57,666 nt of DNA from Phreatobacter sp. Lineage in GTDB: Bacteria; Pseudomonadota; Alphaproteobacteria; Rhizobiales; Phreatobacteraceae. The position numbers and the translations under genes were made by a program. Each line of letters starts with the position of its first letter. Position 1 is the stretch's first letter. The notes below the pieces were generated by a model. That model had not been told where the DNA came from. It worked only from the letters and a program-made list of their open reading frames with translations, and ran no database searches. Positions 40,576 through 47,967 of this stretch are shown piece by piece. The stretch lies in the NCBI RefSeq assembly GCF_030691135.1, contig NZ_JAUYFA010000110.1:1-57666 (forward strand), written 5' to 3'.

Positions 40576-40782
40576 TCAGTCGATCGCGATCATGACGTCG
40601 GAGGCCTTCACCACGGCATAGGCGCTCTGGCCGACGACCAGGCCGAGTTCGTCAACCGCCTCATTGGTGATGGCCGAGGTCACCACCGTGCCGGCGACGT
40701 CGAGCCGGACATGGGCCGTGGTGGCGCCCTTGGTTATGGACACGACGGTTCCCTTCAGCATGTTGCGCGCACTGAGTTTCAT
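40576..40782 (-). CDS. Mop-domain molybdate-binding protein (molbindin)
   Basis: A 68-residue single Mop/TOBE domain: MKLSARNMLKGTVVSITKGA, then TAHVRLDVAGTVVTSAITNE and a C-terminal VVKASDVMIAID. This is almost exactly the molbindin fold, in which oligomers bind molybdate or tungstate oxyanions; the same domain ends ModE and ModC. Cytoplasmic. GAGGG lies 8 bases upstream of ATG 40782; a GTG three codons earlier is possible. It is the first gene of an operon whose other members are a binding protein, a permease and an ATPase of FecBCD type, which points to their substrate. Confidence 0.88.
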   Translation of the reverse strand: MKLSARNMLKGTVVSITKGATTAHVRLDVAGTVVTSAITNEAVDELGLVVGQSAYAVVKASDVMIAID

Positions 40783-40801
40783 CGCAGTCACCCTCTGGTC
40801 T

Positions 40802-40820
40802 ATGGTCCGGCCGCGACCAT
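40802..40820. promoter_or_regulatory. Inverted repeat in the mop/acetyltransferase divergent promoter
   Basis: ATGGTC-N7-GACCAT is a perfect 6-bp inverted repeat 20 bases upstream of the mop start, in an 84-bp divergent gap. It could be an operator for the molybdate operon. It does not resemble the TATAT-type ModE box. Confidence 0.35.
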
Positions 40821-40866
40821 GACCGACGCGCGTGGCGCCGTCGAGGCCCGTGGAGCAAACAGCCGC

Positions 40867-41460
40867 ATGACCGAACTCAATCTGGACGGCTATACGCCGC
40901 TTCCGGCCGGCAAGATCGCCGCCGTCGTGACCTATCTGGAGATGGCCACCCGCCCCGCAGAGGCCATTGCCGAGCCGCTCCCGCTCCGCCCGGTGGCCAG
41001 GCCCGACCTCGCCTGGTATCGTGCCTTCTATGCCGCCATTGGCCTAGACTGGCTGTGGACCTCGCGGCTGCTCATGGACGATGCGGCTCTCGGTGCCATC
41101 CTGCACCATCCCGACAATGCACTCTTCGTCGCCGACGGTACGGCGGGCGAAACCGGCATCGTCGAGATCGATCGCCGCGATCCCGCCGATGTTGAGATTG
41201 CCTTCTTCGGACTGAAGCCGGGCGCGACGGGCCAGGGGCTCGGCCTCCGCATGATGGCCGCCGCCCTCGCCGAGGCCTGGCGCCCGGAAGCCCGCCGCGT
41301 CTGGCTGCACACCTGCACCCTCGACCATCCCGCGGCTCTGTCCTTCTACCGGCGCTGCGGGTTCGCGCCGTTCCGGCAGGCCATCGAGGTGCTGGACGAT
41401 CCGCGCGTCACCGGCCGCATCCCGCGTGAGGCTGCGCCGCGCACTCCCATCATCGGCTGA
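40867..41460 (+). CDS. GNAT-family N-acetyltransferase
   Basis: A 197-residue acetyltransferase. The acetyl-CoA loop is in LKPGATGQGLGLRMMAAALA (about 118-137), with VWLHTCTLDHPAALSFYRRC (about 146-165) as the second half, including the late Tyr. The N-terminal 50 residues (LDGYTPLPAGKIAAVVTYLE) are outside the core fold and contain a Pro-rich turn. ATG 40867 has GTGGAG about 11 bases upstream; a start at 40819 is possible. Substrate unknown. Its end overlaps the convergent epmA stop by 11 bp. Confidence 0.78.
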   Translation: MTELNLDGYTPLPAGKIAAVVTYLEMATRPAEAIAEPLPLRPVARPDLAWYRAFYAAIGLDWLWTSRLLMDDAALGAILHHPDNALFVADGTAGETGIVEIDRRDPADVEIAFFGLKPGATGQGLGLRMMAAALAEAWRPEARRVWLHTCTLDHPAALSFYRRCGFAPFRQAIEVLDDPRVTGRIPREAAPRTPIIG

Positions 41461-42508
41461 AGCCGTCCGGCACCGGCGTCCACACCACATCCTCGATCTG
41501 CCGCGCGCCGGTCGCCAGCATCACCAGCCGCTCGAAGCCGAGGGCGATGCCCGCCGTCGGCGGCATCAGGGCGAGGGCCGCCAGCAGATCCTCGTCGATG
41601 GGATAGGTCTCGCCATAGACGCGCTGCTTCTCGGCCATGGCGCTCACGAAGCGCCGGCGCTGCTCGGCAGGGTCCGTCAGCTCGCCGAAGGCATTGGCCA
41701 GTTCGACGCCGCAGGCATAGAGCTCGAAACGCTCGGCGACGCGGGGTTCGCCGGGCTTGGGGCGGGCCAGCGCCGCCTCGCTCACCGGATATTCGCACAG
41801 GATCGTCGCCCGCCCGAAGCCGAGGCGCGGTTCGATGCGCTCCACCAGCACCTTGGAGAAGATGTCGGCCCAGCCGTCGTCTTCCGAGATGCGGATGCCG
41901 CCGCTCGCGGCCTCGGCCGCCAGAGCCGCGCGGTCGGTCTCTCCCGCAGCCCCGACCGTCGCGAGAAGGTCCATGTCCGCATGGCGGCGGAAGGCCTCGG
42001 CGAGCGTCAGGCGCTCGGGTTCGAGGGCGGGATCGCAGGACGCGTCCCGCCAGACCAGCGTGTCCCGCCCCGCCGCTGCGCAGGCGAGCCTCAGCAGGTC
42101 GGCGCAGTCGTCCATCATTTGCTCATAGGGCTCGCCGACCCGATACCATTCGACCATCGTGAATTCGGGATGGTGCAGCGGCCCGCGCTCGCGGTTGCGG
42201 AAGACGCGGGCGAAATCGACGATCCGCGTCTCGCCGGCGGCGATCAGCTTCTTGGCGGCGAATTCCGGCGAGGTGTGCAGGAAGAGCGGCGCCCGCCGTC
42301 CGTCGATCGTCACCGCCGCAGTGGCGAAGGCGTGCAGATGCGTCTCGTTGCCCGGCGAGACCTGCAGGATACCGGCCTCCACCTCGGTGAAGTCCCGCTC
42401 CACGAACCAGCCGCGCAAGGCCGCCTTGATCCGCCCGCGCGCGACGAGAAAAGGCCGGCGGTCGGCATGGCGGTCGGCATCCCACCAGGGCGAAGGGGAC
42501 GGGGTCAT
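41450..42508 (-). CDS. epmA: EF-P lysine--lysine ligase (EpmA/PoxA/GenX)
   Basis: A 352-residue class II lysyl-tRNA-synthetase-like enzyme without the tRNA-binding domain; it attaches beta-lysine (or lysine) to the conserved lysine of EF-P. Visible motifs: FLHTSPEFAAKKLIAAG (about 77-93), motif 2 FRNRERGPLHHPEFTMVEWY (about 102-121) and motif 3 GIALGFERLVMLATG (about 324-338). Start ATG 42508 is where homology begins; the upstream frame is open but unrelated. The target, efp, is encoded 1.0 kb away on the other strand. No epmB (beta-lysine-forming 2,3-aminomutase) is in the window. Confidence 0.92.
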   Translation of the reverse strand: MTPSPSPWWDADRHADRRPFLVARGRIKAALRGWFVERDFTEVEAGILQVSPGNETHLHAFATAAVTIDGRRAPLFLHTSPEFAAKKLIAAGETRIVDFARVFRNRERGPLHHPEFTMVEWYRVGEPYEQMMDDCADLLRLACAAAGRDTLVWRDASCDPALEPERLTLAEAFRRHADMDLLATVGAAGETDRAALAAEAASGGIRISEDDGWADIFSKVLVERIEPRLGFGRATILCEYPVSEAALARPKPGEPRVAERFELYACGVELANAFGELTDPAEQRRRFVSAMAEKQRVYGETYPIDEDLLAALALMPPTAGIALGFERLVMLATGARQIEDVVWTPVPDGFSR

Positions 42509-42635
42509 AGGACGGCTCTCCGGCGCTCCCATCCGGCGTCGTTCCTTCGACGTCGTTGCGGACCACGCGCCTCCCCTCATAGGCTCCGCCGCGATCAAGG
42601 CAACCCGCCCCCTTCGCACACCCGAGCGAGCCCGC

Positions 42636-43460
42636 ATGTCCGATACCGCCGCCCTCCACCCGTTCGACGCCGCGACCAGTTTCACGGCGGGGTCCGACGG
42701 TTCGCTCGCCGGCACGACGTCGCCGGCCTACTGGAACATGGTCGGCCCCTTCGGCGGCATCACCGCGGCGCAGCTGTTAAAGGCGGCGATGGACCACCCC
42801 GCCCGGATCGGCGAGCCGGTGGCCCAGACCGTGAATTTCTGCGCCCCCATCGCCGAGGGCGCCTTCGCGGTCCGGGTGAAGGAGGTCCGTTCCGGCCGCT
42901 CCGTCCAGCATCTCTATGCCGAACTGGTCCAGGGCGAGACCATCGCCGCCAACGCGACCATGGTCTTCGCCCGCCGCACCGAGACCTGGCGCCACCACGC
43001 CTCCGTCATGCCGGTGGCGCCGCCACCGGATGCGGTTCCCGTCCTCGGTCGCAAGCCGCCGCTCGCGTGGCTGGACGCCTATGAGTTCCGCTACATCTCC
43101 GGCCTGCCGATCATGGGAAGCGAAGCGCATGCAACGCCGCAGGCGGCGCAGTCGCTGCTCTGGGTCGCCGACCAGCCGCCCCGCCCGCTCGATCATGTGG
43201 CGCTGGCCTCGCTCTGCGACATCTTCATCGTCCGGGTCTTCCAGGTCAGGGGCCTGCGCATTCCGGCGGCAACCGTGTCGATGACGTCCTATTTCCATGC
43301 CGATGCCGCGGAACTCGCCGAGCAGGGCAGCAGGCCGGTGCTGGCACGCGCCGATTCCATCCGGTTCGGCGATCAGTTCCACGACCAGCAGGCCGAACTC
43401 TGGTCGGCGGCAGGCAGGCTCCTCGCCACCACCACACAGGTCGTCTGGTTCCGCGAATAG
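42636..43460 (+). CDS. Acyl-CoA thioesterase, double hot-dog type
   Basis: A 274-residue thioesterase of the TesB-like/4HBT_3 group with two hot-dog repeats. The first contains YWNMVGPFGGITAAQLLKAA (about 31-50) and SGRSVQHLYAELVQGE (about 86-101); the second contains LDHVALASLCDIFIVRV (about 187-203) and TSYFHAD (about 212-218), with the C-terminal DQQAELWSAAGRLLATTTQV. It hydrolyses an acyl-CoA to the free acid and CoA in the cytoplasm. Lies between epmA (divergent) and efp (93 bp downstream); no functional link to either is apparent. Confidence 0.82.
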   Translation: MSDTAALHPFDAATSFTAGSDGSLAGTTSPAYWNMVGPFGGITAAQLLKAAMDHPARIGEPVAQTVNFCAPIAEGAFAVRVKEVRSGRSVQHLYAELVQGETIAANATMVFARRTETWRHHASVMPVAPPPDAVPVLGRKPPLAWLDAYEFRYISGLPIMGSEAHATPQAAQSLLWVADQPPRPLDHVALASLCDIFIVRVFQVRGLRIPAATVSMTSYFHADAAELAEQGSRPVLARADSIRFGDQFHDQQAELWSAAGRLLATTTQVVWFRE

Positions 43461-43553
43461 CGCGCGGGGGTGGCGCTTTGCCGCGACTTCGTCTATGCGA
43501 CGGCCCGACAGATCATGCGGGGTTGAGCCTCGCCCATCCCAAGGACAACACCC

Positions 43554-44123
43554 GTGCCGAAGGTCATCGCCTCCTCCGTCCGCAAGGGCAATATTCTCGA
43601 AGTCGACGGCAGGCTCTACCTGATCGTCACCGCCCAGAACATCCATCCGGGCAAGGGCACGCCCGTGACGCAGGTCGACATGCGCCGCCTCTCCGACGGT
43701 GTGAAGGTCTCCGAGCGCTGGCGCACCACCGAGATGGTCGAGCGCGCCTACGTCGAGGACCGTCCGCACACCTATCTCTACTCGGACGGTGACGGCAATC
43801 ACTTCATGAACAAGGAAACCTACGAGCAGATCGCCGTTCCCGACGACATCCTCGGCGACGCCAAGCCCTTTCTCCAGAGCGAGATGGAAGTGAAGCTGTC
43901 GGTCTACGAGGGCAATGCCGTCGGCATCGAACTGCCGCAGCGCGTGACGCTCGAGGTGATGGAGACCGAGCCGGTCACCAAGGGCCAGACCGCCTCCTCC
44001 TCCTACAAGCCCGCCATCTTGTCGAACGGCGTGCGCACGCTCGTGCCGCCGCATATCGGCGTCGGCACCCGCATCGTCGTCCTGACCGAGGACGCCTCCT
44101 ATTCCGAGCGCGCCAAGGACTGA
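43554..44123 (+). CDS. efp: Translation elongation factor P
   Basis: EF-P binds the ribosomal E site and rescues stalling at polyproline. The 189-residue product has the usual three domains (KOW-like 1-64, OB 65-130, C-terminal OB 131-189). Lys34 in [10 protein letters not shown] is the site modified by EpmA, and [20 protein letters not shown] near the C terminus is typical. The start is GTG at 43554. The OmpA-family protein and others in this window are rich in prolines, so EF-P may be needed for their synthesis. A strong terminator follows. Confidence 0.96.
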   Translation: MPKVIASSVRKGNILEVDGRLYLIVTAQNIHPGKGTPVTQVDMRRLSDGVKVSERWRTTEMVERAYVEDRPHTYLYSDGDGNHFMNKETYEQIAVPDDILGDAKPFLQSEMEVKLSVYEGNAVGIELPQRVTLEVMETEPVTKGQTASSSYKPAILSNGVRTLVPPHIGVGTRIVVLTEDASYSERAKD

Positions 44124-44152
44124 CCGTCCGCCGCAGCGGTGACGCTGTTGGA

Positions 44153-44178
44153 AGGCCGGGCTCGTGCCCGGCCTTTTT
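44153..44178 (+). terminator. Rho-independent terminator of efp
   Basis: AGGCCGGGC-TCGT-GCCCGGCCT is a perfect 9-bp stem with a tetraloop followed by TTTT, starting 30 bases after the efp stop. The best textbook terminator in the window. Confidence 0.85.
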
Positions 44179-44203
44179 CGTGGGCAGGGGTCGGCAGAAG
44201 GTC

Positions 44204-44358
44204 AAAGACCCCACCCTTACCCTCCCCGCTGCGCGGAGAGGGGGACTATGGCGTCGGTGTCCGCCTGGAACGGCCACGCCAGGCACAGCGGTTTAAGGCG
44301 CGCAGGACGCGGTAGTCTCCCTCTCCGCGCAGAGGGGGGGAGCGGGTGGGGCTTTCAA
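44204..44358. repeat. Imperfect inverted repeat (about 46-base arms)
   Basis: Arms 44204-44249 and 44313-44358 can pair imperfectly across a 63-base loop; the best-matched parts are CCCCACCC/GGGTGGGG and CGCGGAGAGGG-type runs against CCCTCTCCGCG. The sequence resembles a CCCTCCCCGCTGCGCGGAG-type dispersed repeat. It lies between efp's terminator and the convergent SnoaL-like gene. Confidence 0.65.
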
Positions 44359-44373
44359 AGGCTGGCGTTGACC

Positions 44374-44769
44374 TCACGCCTTGGCGAGCGCCTTCGCGAA
44401 GGAATAGCTGTCGGGATAGACCTCGTAGGCGGCGACCCTGTCGCCGTCGAAGCGAAACAGATTGGCCGCCCGCACCTTGAGTTCCTCGCCGCTGGCGCGC
44501 ACCCGCCATTGACCCTCGAGGACGACGACGATGCCGGCCTCGTCCTCGATCCTGGCGACCGTCTCGATCGACAGGATCTCGAGATGCTCGGCCACCCGCT
44601 TGAAGAAGGTCAGCACCTTGGTGCGCCCTTCCCAGACACCCGCCCACGGCACCACGCCGGGCGGCCCGTTCCAGCGCACGATGACGTCGTCGGTGGTGAC
44701 GGCGGCGAGGGCGCTCGCATCGCCTGCGCGCAGGGCTGCATACCAGCGGTCGAGAACGGCTTGGCTCAT
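44374..44769 (-). CDS. SnoaL/NTF2-like protein
   Basis: A 131-residue alpha+beta cone fold of the nuclear-transport-factor-2 superfamily. It shows VLDRWYAALRAGDASALAAV (about 5-24), the helical lid, then VIVRWNGPPG and VVVLEGQWRVRASG strands, with Trp/Glu lining the pocket, and FRFDGDRVAAYEVYPDSYSF at the end. Members include polyketide cyclases, limonene-epoxide hydrolases and many unassigned binding proteins; nothing specific can be said. The next gene on the same strand, 26 bp upstream, is a zinc peptidase. Confidence 0.78.
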   Translation of the reverse strand: MSQAVLDRWYAALRAGDASALAAVTTDDVIVRWNGPPGVVPWAGVWEGRTKVLTFFKRVAEHLEILSIETVARIEDEAGIVVVLEGQWRVRASGEELKVRAANLFRFDGDRVAAYEVYPDSYSFAKALAKA

Positions 44770-44795
44770 CGGACCTTCATGCCGGCCTCGCGCCC

Positions 44796-45482
44796 TCAGC
44801 GCAAGACGCGGATGAGGCGGGTGAAATCGAGCAGCGTGACGAGGGCCGAGGCGACATAGGTGAAGGCGGCCGCCCTGAGCACCGATCGCGCCGCCGGAAC
44901 GTCCTTTTCGTTGAGGTAGCCACCCCCCGAAAGCACCGGCAGCGCCTTGCCGAAACTGGCGTCAAATTCCATCGGCAGCGTCACCACGTGGATGGCGAGC
45001 CGCGAGCCGAGGAGCAGCAGCGCGACGCCGACCTGGACGACGGCGATGATCGGCGACCGGACGAAGGCAAGCACCAGCGGCGCCGTCGCGAAGAGGATGG
45101 CAGCCCCGATCTCCAGCTTCTGCGCCGCTTGCGCCATGCGGATGCGGGCGAGGAACAGGCGGTCGCCGTCGCGGTGCTGGATGGCGTGGCCGACCTCGTG
45201 TGCGGCCACCGCGACCGCCGTCACCGAACGCCCGTCATGCACGCCCGGCGACAGGCGGACGACACGGTCGATCGGGTCGTAGTGATCACCGGCATCGGTA
45301 CCCTCGACCTTGACGTCGGCGAGTCCGGCCTGTTCGAGCAGGTGCGCGGCGAGTTCGCCGCCGGTGCCGGGGAAGTCCTCGCGCTCGACGCCGTGGCGCC
45401 GCATCTGGGATTTCACCCAGAACTGCGGTCCGAAGATCAATGCGAGGAAGGCGAGGACGCCGAGGATGATGAGAAAGGGCAT
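44796..45482 (-). CDS. YugP-type zinc metallopeptidase (membrane)
   Basis: A 228-residue Zn-peptidase of the neutral_zn_2/YugP family. An N-terminal span (PFLIILGVLAFLALIFGPQF) is followed by a cytoplasmic segment, HEVGHAIQH zinc helix (about 105-113) and two further spans (IGAAILFATAPLVLAFVR; IIAVVQVGVALLLLGSR) plus a hydrophobic C terminus. Start ATG 45482. Targets of this family are largely unknown. Followed by the SnoaL-like gene and preceded, 75 bp away, by the stop of the second liv operon. Confidence 0.85.
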   Translation of the reverse strand: MPFLIILGVLAFLALIFGPQFWVKSQMRRHGVEREDFPGTGGELAAHLLEQAGLADVKVEGTDAGDHYDPIDRVVRLSPGVHDGRSVTAVAVAAHEVGHAIQHRDGDRLFLARIRMAQAAQKLEIGAAILFATAPLVLAFVRSPIIAVVQVGVALLLLGSRLAIHVVTLPMEFDASFGKALPVLSGGGYLNEKDVPAARSVLRAAAFTYVASALVTLLDFTRLIRVLR

Positions 45483-45557
45483 GGCGACCCCTAGGTCGTC
45501 ATGGCGGGGGCGGAAGTGCAAGGGGCGGGCTGCATTCCGCGACCGATGGTCCCACTC

Positions 45558-46403
45558 TCAGGCAAGCCAGCGCTTCCGCCGCTTGTAGCTCTTCACGTCG
45601 CGGAAGCTCTTCTTGTCGCCCTCGGTCACGCCGAGATAAAATTCCTTGACGTCCTCGTTCTCGCGCAACGACTTCGCATCGCCGTCCATGACGATGCGGC
45701 CGGTCTCCATGATGTAGCCGAAGGTCGCGTAGCGCAGCGCCATGTTGGTGTTCTGCTCCGCGACGAGGAAGGACACGCCCTCGCGGGAATTGATGTCGCG
45801 GACGATCTCGAAGATCTGCTCGACGATCTGCGGCGCGAGGCCCATGGACGGCTCGTCGAGCAGGATCATCTTTGGCCGGCTCATCAGCGCGCGGCCGATG
45901 GCGCACATCTGCTGCTCGCCTCCTGAGGTGTAGCCGGACATCGCATGGCGCCGCTCCTTCAGGCGCGGGAAATAGGCGTAGATCTTCTCCATGTCGTCGC
46001 GGATGGCGGCCTTGCCGTCACGGCGGGTGAAGGCGCCGGTGAGGAGATTCTCCTCGATCGTCAGGTGGCCGAAACAATGCCGGCCTTCCATCACCTGGAT
46101 GCAGCCGCGCCGCACGAGATCGTTCGGCGAGAGTGCTTGGACCTCTTCCCCCTCGAAGACGATGGAGCCCTTGGTGACCTCGCCGCGCTCGGCGTGGAGG
46201 AGGTTGGAGATCGCCTTCAGCGTCGTCGTCTTGCCGGCGCCGTTGGCCCCGAGGATGGCGACGATGCCGCGGCGCGGCACCACCAGCGAGACGCCCTTCA
46301 GCACCAGGATGACGTGGTCGTAGATGACCTCGATATTGCTGACGTTCAGGATCAGGTCCTGGGCGGCCACGGGCGCGGGCGTCGCATCGGTCTGGGCGGT
46401 CAT
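45558..46403 (-). CDS. livF: Liv-type ABC transporter ATPase (LivF)
   Basis: A 281-residue ATPase: Walker A GANGAGKTTTLKAI (about 51-64), YTSGGEQQMCAIGRAL as signature (about 158-173), Walker B MILLDEPSMGLAP (about 179-191) and VAEQN. It has a 20-residue Ala/Thr-rich N-terminal tail and a basic C-terminal tail (KSYKRRKRWLA), longer than the first LivF. Start ATG 46403. Last gene of ligase-livG-livH-livM-livK-livF; a remnant repeat and a hairpin lie between it and the binding-protein gene. Confidence 0.92.
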   Translation of the reverse strand: MTAQTDATPAPVAAQDLILNVSNIEVIYDHVILVLKGVSLVVPRRGIVAILGANGAGKTTTLKAISNLLHAERGEVTKGSIVFEGEEVQALSPNDLVRRGCIQVMEGRHCFGHLTIEENLLTGAFTRRDGKAAIRDDMEKIYAYFPRLKERRHAMSGYTSGGEQQMCAIGRALMSRPKMILLDEPSMGLAPQIVEQIFEIVRDINSREGVSFLVAEQNTNMALRYATFGYIMETGRIVMDGDAKSLRENEDVKEFYLGVTEGDKKSFRDVKSYKRRKRWLA

Positions 46404-46452
46404 GGGATCATCCGTTGGGAAGAAGGCGATCGGTCTGATCGGCATCCGGCAA

Positions 46453-46499
46453 CTGCATCCTGCGAGGCTGGGGCGAAGCCCGAGGCTCGAAGGACGCAT
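46453..46499. repeat. Diverged single arm of the intergenic palindrome
   Basis: CTGCATCCTGCGAGGCTGGG to GAGGCTCGAAGGACGCAT resembles one 43-base arm of the perfect inverted repeat at 21109-21263, but with several substitutions and without its partner arm. It appears to be a decayed copy. Confidence 0.55.
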
Positions 46500-46515
46500 T
46501 GAACCTGTGCAGGGT

Positions 46516-46541
46516 GGGAGCCGCGGCGAACCGCGGCTCCC
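46516..46541 (-). promoter_or_regulatory. Hairpin after the second Liv binding-protein gene
   Basis: GGGAGCCGCGG-TTCG-CCGCGGCTCCC on the minus strand is an 11-bp perfect stem with a TTCG tetraloop, 12 bases after the binding-protein stop and before livF. No T run. Together with 10978-11000 and 17038-17059 it suggests a common way of raising binding-protein mRNA over transporter mRNA. Confidence 0.6.
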
Positions 46542-46552
46542 GTCGTCAGGCA

Positions 46553-47881
46553 TCAGGACGGCTGGTCGCAGGTCTCGCTGCGCGCCGGCCAGCCGGCATT
46601 GGACGTCGCATAGGCGCGCGCCGCCTCTTCCAGCATCGGCCGGATGCGGGCGCGGTCCGGCCGGATCCAGTCCGAGGCGCGGTTCCACTTGGTGCCGTCC
46701 CACTGGATGACGAAGGCCGCGTGATGGCCGTTGTGGTCGGCGCAGGTCAGCGCCACAGGCGCCGCGAAATCGGGAGCACCGAGTTCGGTCCAGCGGGCAG
46801 CGCTGATGTTGAGCACCTCGAAGCCGCGGCGGACGTCCTCGCCCGTCACGACGCGCTTGCCTGTGAGGCGCTGGGCGTTGCGGATCGCCTCGGCAATGAG
46901 CATGCCCTGATAGACGCCGCGATTGTAGAGGTTCTCGCCGATCTTCTCGCGGGCCGAGTTGGACTGGCCGCGATCGACCACATGGCGGAGGATGTCCTGG
47001 ATGACGGGGAAGTTCGTTCCCACCTGGTGCCAGGACAGGGCGAGGTAGCCACGCGCGTCAGGGCCGGCCGGACGGGCGTCGTCGTCACCACCGGCCCACC
47101 AGATGCCGATCACCTTGTCGCGCGGGAAACCGGTGCGACCGGCCTCACGCACGGCGGTCGGGTTCATCGCGCCCCAGCCCTGGACGAGGACCCAGTCGGT
47201 GCGGTCGCGCCGGATGGCGAGCCAGGTCGACGACTGGTTCTGCATCTCGGCCGGGGGGATCGGGTAGGTCTTGAGCGTGAAGCCGTGCTCGCGGGCGAGG
47301 GCCTCGAGAACCGGGATCGGCTCGCGGCCGAACGGCGCATCGAGCAGGATGAGGCCGACCGTCTTGCCACGCAGGTTGGCGAGGCCGCCCTCACGCTGCG
47401 CGATGTACTGGATCCAGACCGAGGCACCGTCCCAATAGGTCAGCGGCGGATTGAACACCCAGGGGAAGGTGCCGCCGACAGCCGCGGCCGAGAGACCATA
47501 GGCCATCGAGAAAATCGGCATCTTGTCGATATGCGCGCGCGGGATGGTGGCGAGCGCGGCGCCCGTGGACCAGGGCACGTAGACGACCGAGTTCTTCGCC
47601 TTGGCCTGCTCCCAGCACTCGACGGAACGACGGGTGTCGTACTGCGTCTCGCATTCCTCGAAATTGATGCGCACGCCGCTGATGCCGCCGTCGCGGTTGT
47701 TCAGCATGGTGAAGTAGTCGCGCACGCCGTCCGCCACCGGAATGCCGGAACCGGAGAAGGCGCCGGTCCGGTAGGTGTTGTGCACGAAATTGATCGATTC
47801 CTGTGCGCCGACCGGCGACACCGCGGCGAACCCGGCGACGAGGCCGAGCCCGAGCCCGAGGGCCAATCTGGTGGTCTTCAT
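46553..47881 (-). CDS. Liv-type ABC binding protein (second system)
   Basis: A 442-residue periplasmic binding protein with Sec signal MKTTRLALGLGLGLVAGFAA (cleavage near VGAQE). The mature part (INFVHNTYRTGAFSGSGIPV) differs from the first Liv binding protein and lacks its IKIGVLND start; the ISGVRINFEECETQYDTRRS block with CWEQAKAKNS is typical of proteins paired with CoA-ligase-linked Liv systems. GGGAG lies eight bases upstream of ATG 47881. The neighbours (acyl-CoA synthetase, LivGHMF) suggest the ligand is an aromatic or other organic acid rather than a branched-chain amino acid. Confidence 0.88.
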   Translation of the reverse strand: MKTTRLALGLGLGLVAGFAAVSPVGAQESINFVHNTYRTGAFSGSGIPVADGVRDYFTMLNNRDGGISGVRINFEECETQYDTRRSVECWEQAKAKNSVVYVPWSTGAALATIPRAHIDKMPIFSMAYGLSAAAVGGTFPWVFNPPLTYWDGASVWIQYIAQREGGLANLRGKTVGLILLDAPFGREPIPVLEALAREHGFTLKTYPIPPAEMQNQSSTWLAIRRDRTDWVLVQGWGAMNPTAVREAGRTGFPRDKVIGIWWAGGDDDARPAGPDARGYLALSWHQVGTNFPVIQDILRHVVDRGQSNSAREKIGENLYNRGVYQGMLIAEAIRNAQRLTGKRVVTGEDVRRGFEVLNISAARWTELGAPDFAAPVALTCADHNGHHAAFVIQWDGTKWNRASDWIRPDRARIRPMLEEAARAYATSNAGWPARSETCDQPS

Positions 47882-47933
47882 GGCGTTCTCCCTTTGGAAC
47901 GTTCCCCCTGGAACGGGTTTTCTTGAAGGCTGC

Positions 47934-47950
47934 CGGGCGTATGGCGCCCG
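47934..47950 (-). promoter_or_regulatory. Small hairpin between livM and the binding-protein gene
   Basis: CGGGCG-N5-CGCCCG is a 6-bp stem 18 bases after the livM stop. It precedes the binding-protein gene by about 50 bases; weak, without T run. Confidence 0.35.
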
Positions 47951-47967
47951 ATCGTTGTGGATGAGTG

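Noticed and set aside
40802-40820. ModE-type molybdate box upstream of the mop gene
   Set aside because: The repeat is ATGGTC/GACCAT, not the TATAT-type ModE consensus; kept only as an unassigned inverted repeat.
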